Numbered from the stretch's first letter, positions 52,301 to 62,600 are shown. The stretch is 64,000 bases of DNA from Cohnella phaseoli (GCF_003386235.1 NZ_QRDZ01000041.1:23614-87613); one strand, 5' to 3'. Notes: generated by a model from the letters alone, not told the origin. Numbers and translations are program-made.

Positions 52301-52481
52301 CGTTCCTTCCCCAGGACATGACCGTTCCGTTGCTCATAAGAGCCAGCATGACATAGTTGCCCGCAGCAAGAGCGCGCACCGTAAGGGGAGGCAACGCGCT
52401 ATCCGCGCTGGCGATCCGGTTATAGCCCGTGAGCTGCCCGGCAAACAGCGCGAACAGCAAAATATAGGCGAGCTTCTTCAT
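49386..52481 (-). CDS. Surface protein with RCC1 repeats, Ig-like domains and three SLH domains
   Basis: 1031 residues. Signal peptide (KKLAYILLFALFAGQLTGYN). Seven RCC1-type blades at about 35-410, each with a SGAGHSLAL-DG-V-WG-N-GQLG pattern, should form a beta-propeller. Three invasin/Ig-like domains follow (430-735; e.g. GEIGSVTEATYGRYSGQISS), then a bacterial Ig2 domain (735-815; NPAIASVGPGGVVTGLSPGN). A Gly/Pro-rich linker with a GTKEPDT tandem repeat leads to three SLH domains (about 850-1031; e.g. IVAGYPDGTFRPQALVTRAE), which tether the protein to cell-wall polysaccharide. It follows a two-component system gene pair by 19 bp. Confidence 0.92.
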   Translation of the reverse strand: MKKLAYILLFALFAGQLTGYNRIASADSALPPLTVRALAAGNYVMLALMSNGTVMSWGRNVEGQLGVGMTGNRGYASIVKDGTGQPLSDVIAISAGAGHCIALTSDGAVYSWGGTSSGQLGRSGATNVAMKITGFNNKKITQISAGESHSLALDEDGYVWAWGGNSFGQIGIGTKTAKVTTPTQVLSSASVALGGIRAVAGGQLHSLALTESGEVLAWGMNMNGQLGDGTQTNRVYPVTVIDGTGAPLSGVKLLSAKGYNSRALKTDNTLWAWGDNYSGQLGTGNYNMSTRAVPVLGPDGQPFGDVKDMAAGFLHTVAVKNDGTLWTWGSNNNSDPATYQLGRSWSENSDPWPGQVTASESGAPVVDVAAVVAGNAHTSILKTDGSIWSVGGNSFNVLGGNRPETTYIQQLAQITLSTGSKTKWSADSAASARAGETVPITLQLLDNEGNALPVGTDKVQMTASTGFIGPATYTDSGKYTALFRSEAVGTSEITATVNGITFAAKFNLQITSGEPSADKSTLTATPSQEITADGTSSFKLTLKLKDAWGNAMTSSVPNVSLNATRGTLGAVTELGFGEYEAQLTSTETGVSTVGVELDGDSFGLTTSVIFRSGDPSAGNSVLTADSGPLPANGSDKATIELTLHDSFGNALTQSGGEVAFVTDLGEIGSVTEATYGRYSGQISSHTAGKATIRAVREGEQLGNAVEVEFVPVVTRIAFGAEAYETLTGNTVATAVTAYYWNGDTENVTAQSQYSVSNPAIASVGPGGVVTGLSPGNLTLTAQFGGRETTVPVTVVRRSVPNPGNGGGNTPGTDPKPHDSGGGASNPPQSGTGTKEPDTGTKEPDTGTKQPVSFTDLSGHWARSDIALAVEKGIVAGYPDGTFRPQALVTRAELAVMLARELGLNKEGQVRQAYEDWPAWAGDAIGRLMEIGVLQGYPDGTFDPNRKMTRAEMTVVLYRAMKFANPAFKGDSRASLQAFDDADIVPPWGIEAYEAMINAQIVVGDNRNRLRPNDFVSRAEAVTLLVRLLQKG

Positions 52482-52500
52482 TTCACATCCTCCAGTGATG

Positions 52501-53199
52501 TTAATCTTCCGTCCAGCAGAACTTATAGCCGAAGCCGCGAACCGTCTGAATATACTTGGGCTCGGAAGGGCTGCTTTCCAATTTCTTGCGCAAATAACGA
52601 ATATGAACGCTCACTGTATTCTCCTCGCCCGTCCCGTCCAGTCCCCAGATGCGATCGTACAGCAAGCTTGCGCTAAATACCTGGTTGGGGTGACTCGCCA
52701 GAAAAAGCAGCAGTTGACGTTCTTTGGCAGATAAGCTGATCGCCTTGCCCCTAACCGTAACGTCGCAGCCCTGCAAATCGATTGCCAGATCCCGGTTGCG
52801 CAATCCGTTCTTGTCATCCGACTGCTTCCAATAGGTATAGCTGCGCAATTGCGTCCGAATGCGAGCCTTCACAACCTCGACGTCGAAAGGCTTCACGATA
52901 TAATCGTTCGCTCCTCCTTCGAGTCCGGCCACAATGTCGCCGCCTTCCTTGCGGCAGGTCACCAGAATAACGGGAATATCCGAGCGGAGCCGAATATCGC
53001 CGCACAGTCCCATTCCGTCTCCGTCGGGGAGATTAATGTCCAGCAAAGCCAAGTTCGGCATTTCCCGATCAAGCAGTTCGCGCGCTTCCCTGACGCTTCC
53101 GGCGGTCGTCACGCGATAGCCGCAGCTCTCCACGCATAGCCGGAGCAGCTCGCGAATATCGCGTTCATCTTCAACGATCATAATGTGCGTGTCCGACAT
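52501..53199 (-). CDS. OmpR/PhoB-type response regulator
   Basis: 232 residues from ATG 53199 (other in-frame starts exist up to 15 codons earlier). The receiver has IMIVEDERDI, phospho-Asp in LALLDINLPDGDG and Lys in DYIVKPFDVE. The winged-helix domain is at the C-terminus (LSAKERQLLLFLASHPNQVF; VSVHIRYLRKKLESSPSEPK). It is downstream of the kinase gene (167-bp gap) and immediately upstream of the SLH protein gene, so it could control that surface protein. Confidence 0.9.
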   Translation of the reverse strand: MSDTHIMIVEDERDIRELLRLCVESCGYRVTTAGSVREARELLDREMPNLALLDINLPDGDGMGLCGDIRLRSDIPVILVTCRKEGGDIVAGLEGGANDYIVKPFDVEVVKARIRTQLRSYTYWKQSDDKNGLRNRDLAIDLQGCDVTVRGKAISLSAKERQLLLFLASHPNQVFSASLLYDRIWGLDGTGEENTVSVHIRYLRKKLESSPSEPKYIQTVRGFGYKFCWTED

Positions 53200-53366
53200 G
53201 CCCAGTACCGTCCTCTCCCTATTTATTCCGCTTCCGCTCGACACAATCTCTTAAAATACGTTCGGGTTTGACACGGACGACAGGTATAGCGTAGCGTCGC
53301 CAGTTTAAGAGTAGATTAAGAGATTCGATGAATATTTTTCCGGTTGTACAAAAAAGAGACTGCCCC

Positions 53367-55397
53367 TTACACAGCCTCCTCCTCCTGCTCTGGCCAATCC
53401 GTCAGCCGCAGCGGAAAACAAATATAAAACGTGCTCCCGCAGTCGGACGAGCTTTCCAGCCCAATCTCCCCGCGATGCGCGCTCATGATCTCCCGACAGA
53501 TCGTCAGGCCAAGCCCGGTTCCTGCAGCCTCGCTTGTCTTGGCCGACTGTCCCCGATAATACCGTTCGAAAATATGCTCCTGCTCCTCCCGGCCAATCCC
53601 GCAACCGCTGTCGCTGATCCGAATGACTAATTTCTCCTGCATCGGTTCCGCATCGTCAATCGTCGCCACCATCCGGATAACGCCGCCGGGCGGAGTAAAC
53701 TTGCGTGCGTTCGACAGCACATTGATTACGACTTGCTCCACGCGCATGCGATCGGCGTAGATCGCCGCAATTCGTCCCGAGCGCTCCGACTCCTCCGAAA
53801 GAGGCGTCCATTGGAAAGCAAAACCCTGCTCCAACATGTCCAGCTGCACCTTCGAGCACAGACGCGCAAAAAAGTCGGAAAAAGGAAGAAGCTCGAAGTC
53901 GAATTTAATATGCTTATTTTCCAGCCTGGCGATTTCCAGCATATCGTCGACCATTCTCTCCATCACTACCGTTTTATCGTGAATCACCTGCAGGTAACGA
54001 GGCTCTCCGGGCGGGATCGTGCCGTTAAGCATAAGCTGAACGTATCCTTTAATCGCCGTTATTGGCGTATTTAATTCATGGCTCACCTCGGAGTACATGT
54101 TGCTGCGAATATCGTCGATGCGGGCGAGCTTCTCGTTGGCATTTTGCAGCTCCCCGTTCACCTTCTGGAGCGCCGCATTCGTGGAACGGAGCCGAGTCAT
54201 GTGCAGCAGGCGCATGATAATAATGGTCCCGAGACAGCACAACGCTCCGCCGAAGCCGATAAAGGTCCAGCCGATTTGGGCAAACGCTTGTTGCGAGGTC
54301 AGCAGCGTTTGCTTCGACGGGAATAGCCCGAGCTGCCCGCTCAGCGCTCGACCGAACGCAAGCCCTCCCACGAACAGCACATTGCCGACCGCGAAGACTC
54401 TGATTTCCGCATCCTTTCTCCGCCTAAGCGCACGGATCAGCACGACAATTAGAATCAGCAGCAGCCCTGGCGATATATAATCATAGAAAAGCTGATAGAA
54501 CAGCAGCTGCGCCCGCTCCCCGAACGTCAACCAGCCCGCTATTGCCGCAATTCCGTAGAGCATGACTGCATATCCGATATTCCGTATCCACTTGCTTCCT
54601 TTGGCTGCGACTATCGAATGAGTGACCAGAATTCCGCTGGCATGACCGATATACCAATTCAAATGGATTAAGGATCCCCAAGTCATGAGCGACGCCGGAT
54701 GAAAAGCATATTGCCAGCTCCCCCACAGAACGGCTAAGTCGATCGCAATACTGGCGAAAAATACGGCAAAATAAACGAATAACGCCTGGCTGCGGTTCAA
54801 TAAATAGAAAATAAACGAGATCGCGCACAACAGTGCCAGCACGATTGCCCCGGCCCACATCGACGCCTCCGTCCGCAGCAGCTTAAGGGCCAGTTCGGAC
54901 GAGCTTCCCGACCACACCTCAAAGCCTTTATCCAGATTGCGATGCGGAGAAATGCGCGCCAGCAGAATCTTGTCGCTTGCGTCGGCATCGTAGGCGACCA
55001 TTTTCCAGGAAATAAATCCTGGAGGTAGGGATTTCTGCGATGAGAAGAGCGGCCTGCCATCCGCAAACAGGGCGATCTGATAAGGTTTGATCACATAAGA
55101 ATAGATTAGCAGCTGGTTAGCAGAGTCGCTGAGATAAGGCAATCTCGCTTTCAACCACAGTTCCTTGCCTGATTGCGCGCCCTCACGATCGGAGTCAATT
55201 GCCGCAAACGGACGCCATTCTTCGGGGTTCTGCCCTTCCGGAACGTCTCCGTAATAATAGGAGTCCCATACGATTCTCGCCGCGCCGGGTCTGCTCTCGG
55301 ATGCGCCTGCGTGCGTCGGGGCCGCGAACAGAACCGAGCTAACGGTTAATATTGCCACTGCAATCCACACCAGTCGTAAAGCTCCGGGTCTACTCAT
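53367..55397 (-). CDS. Sensor histidine kinase with 7TMR-DISM-type sensor
   Basis: About 676 residues from ATG 55397; an earlier in-frame TTG has a weaker site. Signal/first membrane segment near 10-28, an extracytoplasmic beta domain to ~160 (DISM-like), then seven membrane segments (SMWAGAIVLALLCAISFIFY to GWTFIGFGGALCCLGTIIIM). A coiled linker leads to HisKA (YSEVSHELNTPITAIKGYVQ, His in SHELNTP) and HATPase with VVINVLSNARKFTP and DSGCGIGREEQEHIFERYYR. Paired with the regulator downstream; the sensed signal is unknown. Confidence 0.9.
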   Translation of the reverse strand: MSRPGALRLVWIAVAILTVSSVLFAAPTHAGASESRPGAARIVWDSYYYGDVPEGQNPEEWRPFAAIDSDREGAQSGKELWLKARLPYLSDSANQLLIYSYVIKPYQIALFADGRPLFSSQKSLPPGFISWKMVAYDADASDKILLARISPHRNLDKGFEVWSGSSSELALKLLRTEASMWAGAIVLALLCAISFIFYLLNRSQALFVYFAVFFASIAIDLAVLWGSWQYAFHPASLMTWGSLIHLNWYIGHASGILVTHSIVAAKGSKWIRNIGYAVMLYGIAAIAGWLTFGERAQLLFYQLFYDYISPGLLLILIVVLIRALRRRKDAEIRVFAVGNVLFVGGLAFGRALSGQLGLFPSKQTLLTSQQAFAQIGWTFIGFGGALCCLGTIIIMRLLHMTRLRSTNAALQKVNGELQNANEKLARIDDIRSNMYSEVSHELNTPITAIKGYVQLMLNGTIPPGEPRYLQVIHDKTVVMERMVDDMLEIARLENKHIKFDFELLPFSDFFARLCSKVQLDMLEQGFAFQWTPLSEESERSGRIAAIYADRMRVEQVVINVLSNARKFTPPGGVIRMVATIDDAEPMQEKLVIRISDSGCGIGREEQEHIFERYYRGQSAKTSEAAGTGLGLTICREIMSAHRGEIGLESSSDCGSTFYICFPLRLTDWPEQEEEAV

Positions 55398-55515
55398 CGC
55401 TATCCCGCTCTCCTCCGCCGCCAACTACGCGCTCATTCCCTAAGTTTACTCTGTCCCGCTTCATTCACAATAGCATTTCATTTTCCTGCCGGACTTCCGT
55501 TTTGGACATACAAGC

Positions 55516-55556
55516 AAAAACGCCTTCAGCGTCTTTAAGACGGAGAACGCGTTTTT
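55516..55556 (-). terminator. Hairpin terminator after the SulP gene, possibly bidirectional
   Basis: AAAAACGC (55516) pairs with GCGTTTTT (to 55556), with CGTC/GACG nested inside. It has A/T runs on both sides, so it can stop transcription on either strand. It separates the SulP gene from the kinase gene. Confidence 0.7.
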
Positions 55557-55656
55557 ATCGGAGACGATTCAGATCAGGTAGCGGAGCGCTTGGCAAACCA
55601 TTCCCAGATCCGCGCAAACAAGGAAAGGAAACCGGCCGATAGCGATTTCGCTCCGT

Positions 55657-57078
55657 CTAGGCCGTTTTCGCCGCGGAGTCGGCCTCGGGCCGAAGCACTC
55701 GCACCTTTTTCCCCTTGCTCTCGAGTCTCACTACGATTTTATCTAGCGTTTTTGCCGCGGAGTGATCCCATACATGACTGTCGGTCAGGTCGAGACATAC
55801 GCTCTGCGCCTCGTCGTTAAAGTCGATGCGATCCATCAGCTTATCGCTGGAGACGAAAAACAGCTGGCCCCTAATGCGGTATACCCGCTCCTGTCCGTCC
55901 CATTCGTCGCGAATATCCAGCTTCGTGGCCGAACGATAAGCATAGAGCAGTACGCTAAGCAAGACGCCGACGATAACCCCGATCGCCAGATCATGAGTGA
56001 CCACGACGATCCCCACGGTGACGACCATAATAAACGTATGCGCGAACGGCTTGCGTCTAATGTCGCGCAAATAGCTCCAATCGAACACTTCAATGCATAC
56101 CATCAGCATAACTCCGACCAAGGCGGCGATCGGAATCGCGTTCAGCACATCCTTCAACACGAATACGAGCACGAGCAACGACAGCGCCGCGACAAGCGTG
56201 GACAGGCGGCCGCGGCCGCCGACCTTGACGTTGATCGCGGACTCCGCGACAAGCGCGCAGCCGGCCATTCCCCCGAAAAAGCCCGTCACCGTATTAGCGA
56301 TCCCCTGCCCTCTCATCTCTTTATCCTTGCTCGTTTTCTCCTCGGTCATCTCGTCGATAATCGTCTGGGTCAGCAGCGTCTCGGAGTAACCGACGACGGC
56401 GAGCGAAAACGCGGTAGGCAGCAATATCCACAGCGTCTCCCAGGTAAACGGAATAGAGGGAATATGCAGAAACGGGAGCATCGGCTCGATCGTCGCAATG
56501 TCCCCGACCGTGCCCAGCCCCATCTGGCCGACGAAGACGACAAGCGTCATTGCGCTTACGGCGACGAGCGGCGACGGGATGGCTTTGGTCAGCTTCGGGA
56601 ACAGATAGATGATCGCCAGCGTCGCCCCGACCATCGCGTACATCGGCCAGGACTGTCCGTCAAAATAGCGTAATTGAGATATAAACAGTAAAATGGCCAG
56701 CGAATTAATGAACCCGGTTACGACGGAATGAGGAACAAAGCTCATCCATCTCCCCATCTTCAACGCGCCCATCGCGAATTGAATTATGCCTGTCAGAATC
56801 GTCGCCGCGAACAAATATTCCACGCCGTGGCGGGCCACCAGCGCCGTCATCAGCACGGACATGGAGCCTGCCGTGGACGAAACCATTCCCGGGCGGCCGC
56901 CGAAAAACGAGATCAGCACGAGAATGCAGATGGTAGAGTAGATGCTGATCATCGGGTTAACGCCGGCGATGAACGCGAACGCCAGCGAATCGGGAATCAG
57001 CGCCAGCACGGTCGTAATTCCGGCCAATACGTCCGCTCTTATGTTGGAAAACCAGGATGTTTGGAATCGGTGTAACAT
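55657..57078 (-). CDS. SulP family inorganic anion transporter
   Basis: 473 residues with a SulP transport core and a C-terminal STAS domain. FSNIRADVLAGITTVLALIP and SLAFAFIAGVNPMISIYSTI open the transporter; FFGGRPGMVSSTAGSMSVLM is the conserved anion-site region; FFGGMAGCALVAESAINVKV near 250 is another. The STAS domain starts near 390 (VCLDLTDSHVWDHSAAKTLD). It moves sulfate, bicarbonate or related anions across the membrane. It stands alone with its own terminator. The last codons may be affected by a frame change, see findings. Confidence 0.92.
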   Translation of the reverse strand: MLHRFQTSWFSNIRADVLAGITTVLALIPDSLAFAFIAGVNPMISIYSTICILVLISFFGGRPGMVSSTAGSMSVLMTALVARHGVEYLFAATILTGIIQFAMGALKMGRWMSFVPHSVVTGFINSLAILLFISQLRYFDGQSWPMYAMVGATLAIIYLFPKLTKAIPSPLVAVSAMTLVVFVGQMGLGTVGDIATIEPMLPFLHIPSIPFTWETLWILLPTAFSLAVVGYSETLLTQTIIDEMTEEKTSKDKEMRGQGIANTVTGFFGGMAGCALVAESAINVKVGGRGRLSTLVAALSLLVLVFVLKDVLNAIPIAALVGVMLMVCIEVFDWSYLRDIRRKPFAHTFIMVVTVGIVVVTHDLAIGVIVGVLLSVLLYAYRSATKLDIRDEWDGQERVYRIRGQLFFVSSDKLMDRIDFNDEAQSVCLDLTDSHVWDHSAAKTLDKIVVRLESKGKKVRVLRPEADSAAKTA

Positions 57079-57196
57079 GCTCGCTCTCGTTCTCCTTCTC
57101 TTGCTGCGCTACAACACACCTTGTAGATAATACACCTAAGCTCTCGATACGTCTATCGGAAACTTCCCGAAAACAGGCTTCCAGAGGCAGCCCCAA

Positions 57197-57232
57197 GAAA
57201 AACAAGGAACGCGGCAATGCCGGCTCCTTGTT
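57197..57232 (-). terminator. Rho-independent terminator after the GH95 gene
   Basis: AACAAGGA (57201) pairs with TCCTTGTT (to 57232) around a GC-rich inner part. On the minus strand a T-rich run (TTTTTCTTGG) follows, 15 bp past the GH95 stop. Confidence 0.75.
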
Positions 57233-57246
57233 TGAACTGCTATATT

Positions 57247-59598
57247 CTACAAAGTGGAACGAATGAGGTACGTCCGCCCCGGCTCGGTAGCAAACCGGAT
57301 TCCTCCTCGTTCGGAGCGTTGGTTGGCGACTTCCTCCCCGTCCAACGTGACGATCAACCCTTCCGCGTCCGCGATTTCGCAATCCCGTCCCTGCAAGGAC
57401 CGGACTTCCGCTTCCTCCAGGCAGCCTTTCCGCCAGCGAATGTCCACTTCGAATCCGCCGCGAGCCCGCAGTCCTTCCACGCTGCCGCTGGGCCAAATGT
57501 CGGGAAGCGCCGGAAGCAGCTCCAGCACATTCCGGTGCGATTGCAGCAGCATCTCGACGATGCCGGACGTCGCGGCAAAATTGCCGTCGATCTGGAACGG
57601 CGGGTGCGCGTCGAACAGGTTCGGATACAGCCCGCCGCGGGAGTAATTCTCGCCCTCTTCCGAAAGCCGCATCAAGTTCGTCAGCAGATCGTAGCTTTGG
57701 CTGCCGTCGCGGAAGCGCGCCCACAGCCCAACCTTCCAGCCGAGACTCCAGCCTGTGCCCTCGTTGCCGCGCAGCTCCAGCGAACGGCGCGCGGCGGCGA
57801 ACAGCTCCGGCGTATCCCGCTCCGTCAGCTGCCTGCCCGGATACACTCCGAACAGATGCGAAACGTGGCGATGCTGCGGGTCCTCGTCTGCGAAATCCTC
57901 GAACCATTCCTGCAGCCGCCCGTCCCGTCCGACCTGAAGCGGATACAGCTTCGCTCTGGCACCGCGAAGCTCCTCCGCAAATCGTTCGTCCGCTCCCAGC
58001 GCATCGGCCGCTTCTATGCAATTCGTGAACAGGTCCCAGATGAGCGACATGTCCATCGTCGACGCTTGGCTTATGGCGGCCAGCTTGCCGTCATAGCGAA
58101 ATTTATGCTCCGGCGAAGTCGACGGGCTGGTGAACAGACGGCCGTTCTCGTCCTCTTCAAGGAAATCGAGGCAGAACTGCGCCGCTTCCTTCATCGTCGG
58201 ATACGCCGTATCCCGCAAATAATTTGCATCTCCGCCGAAGGCGTAATGCTCCCACAGATGCTGCGCCAGCCAGACGCCGCCCATCGGCCAGATCGCCCAA
58301 GAGGCGTCGCCCGCCCCCCGTCCCCCCGCGGGTGCCGAGTGTCCCCACAGGTCGACGTTGTGATGTGCGACCCAGCCTCCGCAGCCATAATGAACCTTCG
58401 CGGTTGTACGTCCGGTCTGCGCCACTCTGCCGATCAACGAAATAAGCGGCTCGTGGCACTCCGACAGATTAGCCGTCTCCGCAGGCCAATAGTTCATCTG
58501 CGTATTGATATTGACCGTGTAGTTGCTGCTCCACGGCGGACGGGTCAGATCGTTCCATATGCCCTGCAAATTCAACGCTTGAGTGCCCGGGCGGGAGCCG
58601 GCGATCATTAAGTACCGGCCATATTGGAACAGCAGCTCGACGAGATTCGGATCGGAGGAACCGAAGTCGGAAATCCGCCGGTTGGTCGACATCCCTTCGG
58701 GCGAGACGCGTTCGCCGAGCTTCAGCTTGACTCTTCCGTACAGAGCGCGGTAGTCGGCGATATGATCGTCCCTAAGCGCAGCATACGTTTTGCCCGTCGC
58801 TACGTCCAGGTGCTTCCCCGCCTCCGTCGCCGCGTCCGGAATTCCGCTAAAGGTTGTGGCGGCGGCAAAGATAAACGTGGCGCTGCGCGCGCCGACGACA
58901 TGCAGGCCGTCTCCGTCCGCGCGCACGCTCCCGCCTTCCGCCGAGACGTGCAGAACGCCCGCGAAGCGAATCGCCTGGGAGGTCTCGGCGTCGCCGTAGA
59001 CAATCGGATTCGGAGTATCGCGATAGTTGGGGGAGACATGCTCCGGAGCGATGCCGCGTATAACGAGCCGCCCGTCCTCGATCGAGGTCGCATGACGCAG
59101 CGGACTGTCCAGGCGCGCATGAACCTCAAGCGCTCCCGGCTCGTCGGCCTCCAGCCGCACAACGAGCACCCGGTCGGGATGCGAGACAAACAGCTCCCGG
59201 CTGTAGCACACTCCCCCAATCTCGTAATTGACCCGCGACAGCGCGTCGTCCAGATCAAGGGAACGTCGATACGAGCGATGCGCGTCCCCGTGGCCGAATG
59301 TAAGCAGCAGGTTTCCGAACGGCAAATACGATTGCGAATAATCGCCCATCATTTCCTTGCTCTTCAGATCGGCCTCCTCGTAGCGGCCTTCCCGCACCAG
59401 CTTGCGAACCTCCGGCAGAACCTCGACCCCTTGCGCGTTGTTGCCGTCCTTAGCCGGAGTGCCCGACCATAGCGTATCCTCGTTCAGTCCGATTCGATCG
59501 CGTTCGACGCCTCCGAAATGCATCGCTCCGATTCGGCCGTTGCCCAGCGGCAACGCCTCCGTCCACCTGAAAGCCGGTTTGTCGTACTGCAGCTTCAC
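57247..59598 (-). CDS. GH95 glycosidase (alpha-L-fucosidase family)
   Basis: About 783 residues from GTG 59598 with GGGGGAG six bases away; an upstream in-frame GTG is possible. Hallmarks of GH95: WTEALPLGNGRIGAMHFGGV at the N-terminus, GLNEDTLWSGTPAKDGNN, the toroid motif NINTQMNYWPAETANLSECH near 360, and FTSPSTSPEHKFRYDGKLAA near 490. Members invert alpha-1,2-L-fucosides or alpha-L-galactosides. No signal peptide, so it is cytosolic. It is cotranscribed with the lacZ gene (44 bp upstream on the same strand), suggesting stepwise removal of fucose and galactose from an imported glycan such as xyloglucan fragments. Confidence 0.92.
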   Translation of the reverse strand: MKLQYDKPAFRWTEALPLGNGRIGAMHFGGVERDRIGLNEDTLWSGTPAKDGNNAQGVEVLPEVRKLVREGRYEEADLKSKEMMGDYSQSYLPFGNLLLTFGHGDAHRSYRRSLDLDDALSRVNYEIGGVCYSRELFVSHPDRVLVVRLEADEPGALEVHARLDSPLRHATSIEDGRLVIRGIAPEHVSPNYRDTPNPIVYGDAETSQAIRFAGVLHVSAEGGSVRADGDGLHVVGARSATFIFAAATTFSGIPDAATEAGKHLDVATGKTYAALRDDHIADYRALYGRVKLKLGERVSPEGMSTNRRISDFGSSDPNLVELLFQYGRYLMIAGSRPGTQALNLQGIWNDLTRPPWSSNYTVNINTQMNYWPAETANLSECHEPLISLIGRVAQTGRTTAKVHYGCGGWVAHHNVDLWGHSAPAGGRGAGDASWAIWPMGGVWLAQHLWEHYAFGGDANYLRDTAYPTMKEAAQFCLDFLEEDENGRLFTSPSTSPEHKFRYDGKLAAISQASTMDMSLIWDLFTNCIEAADALGADERFAEELRGARAKLYPLQVGRDGRLQEWFEDFADEDPQHRHVSHLFGVYPGRQLTERDTPELFAAARRSLELRGNEGTGWSLGWKVGLWARFRDGSQSYDLLTNLMRLSEEGENYSRGGLYPNLFDAHPPFQIDGNFAATSGIVEMLLQSHRNVLELLPALPDIWPSGSVEGLRARGGFEVDIRWRKGCLEEAEVRSLQGRDCEIADAEGLIVTLDGEEVANQRSERGGIRFATEPGRTYLIRSTL

Positions 59599-59642
59599 CT
59601 GCTTCTCCCCCTGCACTCGTTTTTACGAATTGTGCCGTTTCG

Positions 59643-62600
59643 TTACTCGTCTTCCTTAAATACCGGCTTAATCAACAGATCGAACGCAAACTCCCGTTCG
59701 TCGAAGCGGTATTTTTCCGCCAGCTGCGGACCGCATGAATTCGAACCGACGCCGCTCATCCGGTAGTCGAGATGAACGATCGTCTGATCGCTCTTGCGCA
59801 GCAGATGGGCATGGGTAGCGAGGGTCAGCTCCTCTGCCGAATAGTGGGACGCTCCGAACGAGAACGGACTGCCGCTCTCGAAACGAAGCCCCATTCCCAG
59901 TTCGTTGGACACGATCGCCCATTCCGTATCGTATCTCGCCCCGTTCTCCTGCGGATAGATATATGGTTCGAACATCTCGTCCACCGTCTGCAAATACCGG
60001 CCCTTCTTCACGCTGCGACGCTTGTCGACGTAGCTCTCGTGAGGCCCGTAGCCGAAGTATTCGACTTCCTCGTTGCCCTGCGGCATCGTCAACTGCAGTC
60101 CGAAACGCGGCAAATACGGAAGCCCTTCGCGAACGTTCGCCTGCACGGCCAACGCGATCTGCCCGGCCCCGTCGATCGTCCATCTCGCCTCTCCGTTCAG
60201 CAGAGGACGACGAATGTAGCCGCCAAGCGAGAAACGCACCTCGATCTCGACCTTTCCTTCGTCGCGCTGCCGCCATTCGCACGCATACACCTTCATCTCC
60301 GCGCGGTCATAGCCTTCGTCGAACCATTGCCGCTTGATGTGCATATCGTTATCGGTCGGCGCTCTCCAGATCGCGAAGCTCGTCGGAGCTGCCAGCATTT
60401 CCACTCCATGCTTCTTCAAGCTGTTGAACGCGCCTGCGGTCAGATCGAACGCATAGCGGAAATTTCTGCCCGTAAGCATAAGCTCCGAGCCGGATTCACG
60501 CGCCTGAATCGACGATGCGGCCGCATCCATGGAAGCCGCTCTTGCAGATGCGCTCCCTAGCTCGAACTGAGCGAAGGCCAACTCGTAGCCCGCTTCCGCC
60601 CACGGCGTCTCCTCCTTCGCTCGCACCGAGAACGTCAGTTGACGAGCGGACGAGGAAGCCTGGCCGAGATCCGGCTTAAGGAGCTGGGCCTGCTGCGGAG
60701 CGGCATCGAGCTGCCAGATCGTGCCTTGACGAACGATCTTCCCATCCTCCTCCAGCTTCCACTGAACGTATGTCCGCGACAGATCGGTAAAATCGTACAG
60801 ATTGCGGATTTCGTACTGCCCTTCTTCTGCATCGGACTTGGCGATCGCGACCGGGGCGATCACCTGTTTAAGCTCCAGCAAGCCGGTATGCGGTTTCCGA
60901 TCCGGCGTAACGAGCCCGTCGATACAGAAGTTGCCGTCGTTCGGCATGTCGCCGAAATCGCCTCCGTAAGCGAAGTAAGCGACGCCTTCGGGCGTCTCTG
61001 TCGCGATACCGTGATCGGTCCATTCCCAGACGCAGCCGCCCATCAGCTTTGGATAGCGATAGATGATTTCCCAATAATCATGCAGATCGCCGGGGCCGTT
61101 GCCCATTGCATGGCTGTATTCGCACAGGAACAACGGCTTGCGGTTGTCCGGATTTTGCGCGTAGGCTTCGATGTCGGCCGGAGAAGCGTACATCCGGCTC
61201 TCTATGTCCAAACTTTCCGTATCCGTGCTGCCCTTGTTGATCGGAGCGCCTCCCTCGTTGTGAACGAGACGGGAATCGTCGCGGGCCTTCGTCCATTGCT
61301 GCATAGCGATATGATTGTCGCCGTAGCCCGATTCGTTGCCCATCGACCAAATGATGACGGACGGATGATTTTTGTCCCGTTCGACCATCCGCACCGCGCG
61401 ATCCAGGAAGGCGTCGCGCCAGTCGGGATCGTTCGTCAGCCGATGAATTTCGCCCTCAATGGTGTTATCGGCGCTGCCGATGCCATGGCACTCCAAATCC
61501 GCCTCGTCGATGACGTAGAAACCGAATTCGTCGCACAGGTCGAGAAAACGCGGATCGTTCGGATAGTGAGACGTGCGAATCGTGTTGACGTTATGCCGCT
61601 TCATCAGCTTCAGATCGCGGATCATATGGTTCAGCGGAATCGTCTGGCCCAGCGAAGGGTGCGAGTCGTGCCGATTGACCCCTTTCAGCTTGACCGCTTT
61701 CCCATTAATGCGGAATACCCCGCCCTCGACGTCCACCTTGCGGAACCCTACCGGAAAATAAAACGTTTCGTCGCCGGCCTGCACATACAGGCGGTAAAGA
61801 TATGGATTTTCTGCGTTCCACAGCTGGGGACGGTCTAGAGTCAAGCGAATCGTCGCCGCATTGGACACGTCCGACTCCCCGGAGGCGATCTGTGCGCCTT
61901 CCGCATTCGTCAAAATAGCGGACACCCGAACGTCGCCAACCGCTTCCACTTCGACGTTCAGCACGGCCGCACCGAAATCTTCCGACAACTCCTGCTTTAG
62001 AAACACATCGCGCACATGCGCCTGATCCCTCGCCAACAAATAGACGTCCCGAAAAATGCCGGAGTAACGCCAAGCGTCCTGGTCCTCAAGATACGTCCCG
62101 TCGCACCATTTCAGCACCATGACCGCAATCCGGTTCGTTCCGCTTCTTAGGCCCGTCAGCCGGAACTCGGCAGGAACGCGGCTGCCCTGGCTGTAGCCGA
62201 CAAAACTGCCGTTGACCCACACGTAGAAGCAGGAGTTGACGCCCTCGAACACAATATATTTTTCCTTGTCCGTCCAATCGTCCGCCAGCTCGAACTCTCT
62301 TGCGTACAATCCGGCCGGATTGCGGTCCGGGACGTACGGCGGGTCGCACGGAATCGGATAATTGACATTTGTATAATGAAGCTGGTCGTAACCGTTCACC
62401 TGCCAGCAGGACGGAACAAGCAGTTCATCCCACTCCGAGCGGTCGGCGTTCTCTTCATAGAAATCTTGCGGAACGTCCTGGACGCTGTCGTAGTATCGAA
62501 ATTTCCAGCTTCCGTTCAGGGTGCCGTAGTAGGGAGAGCGGCTCCGCTTGCCCGATGCCGCGGAGCTCCGGTCGGCATAGGGAATGCCGTTCGCTCTGGC

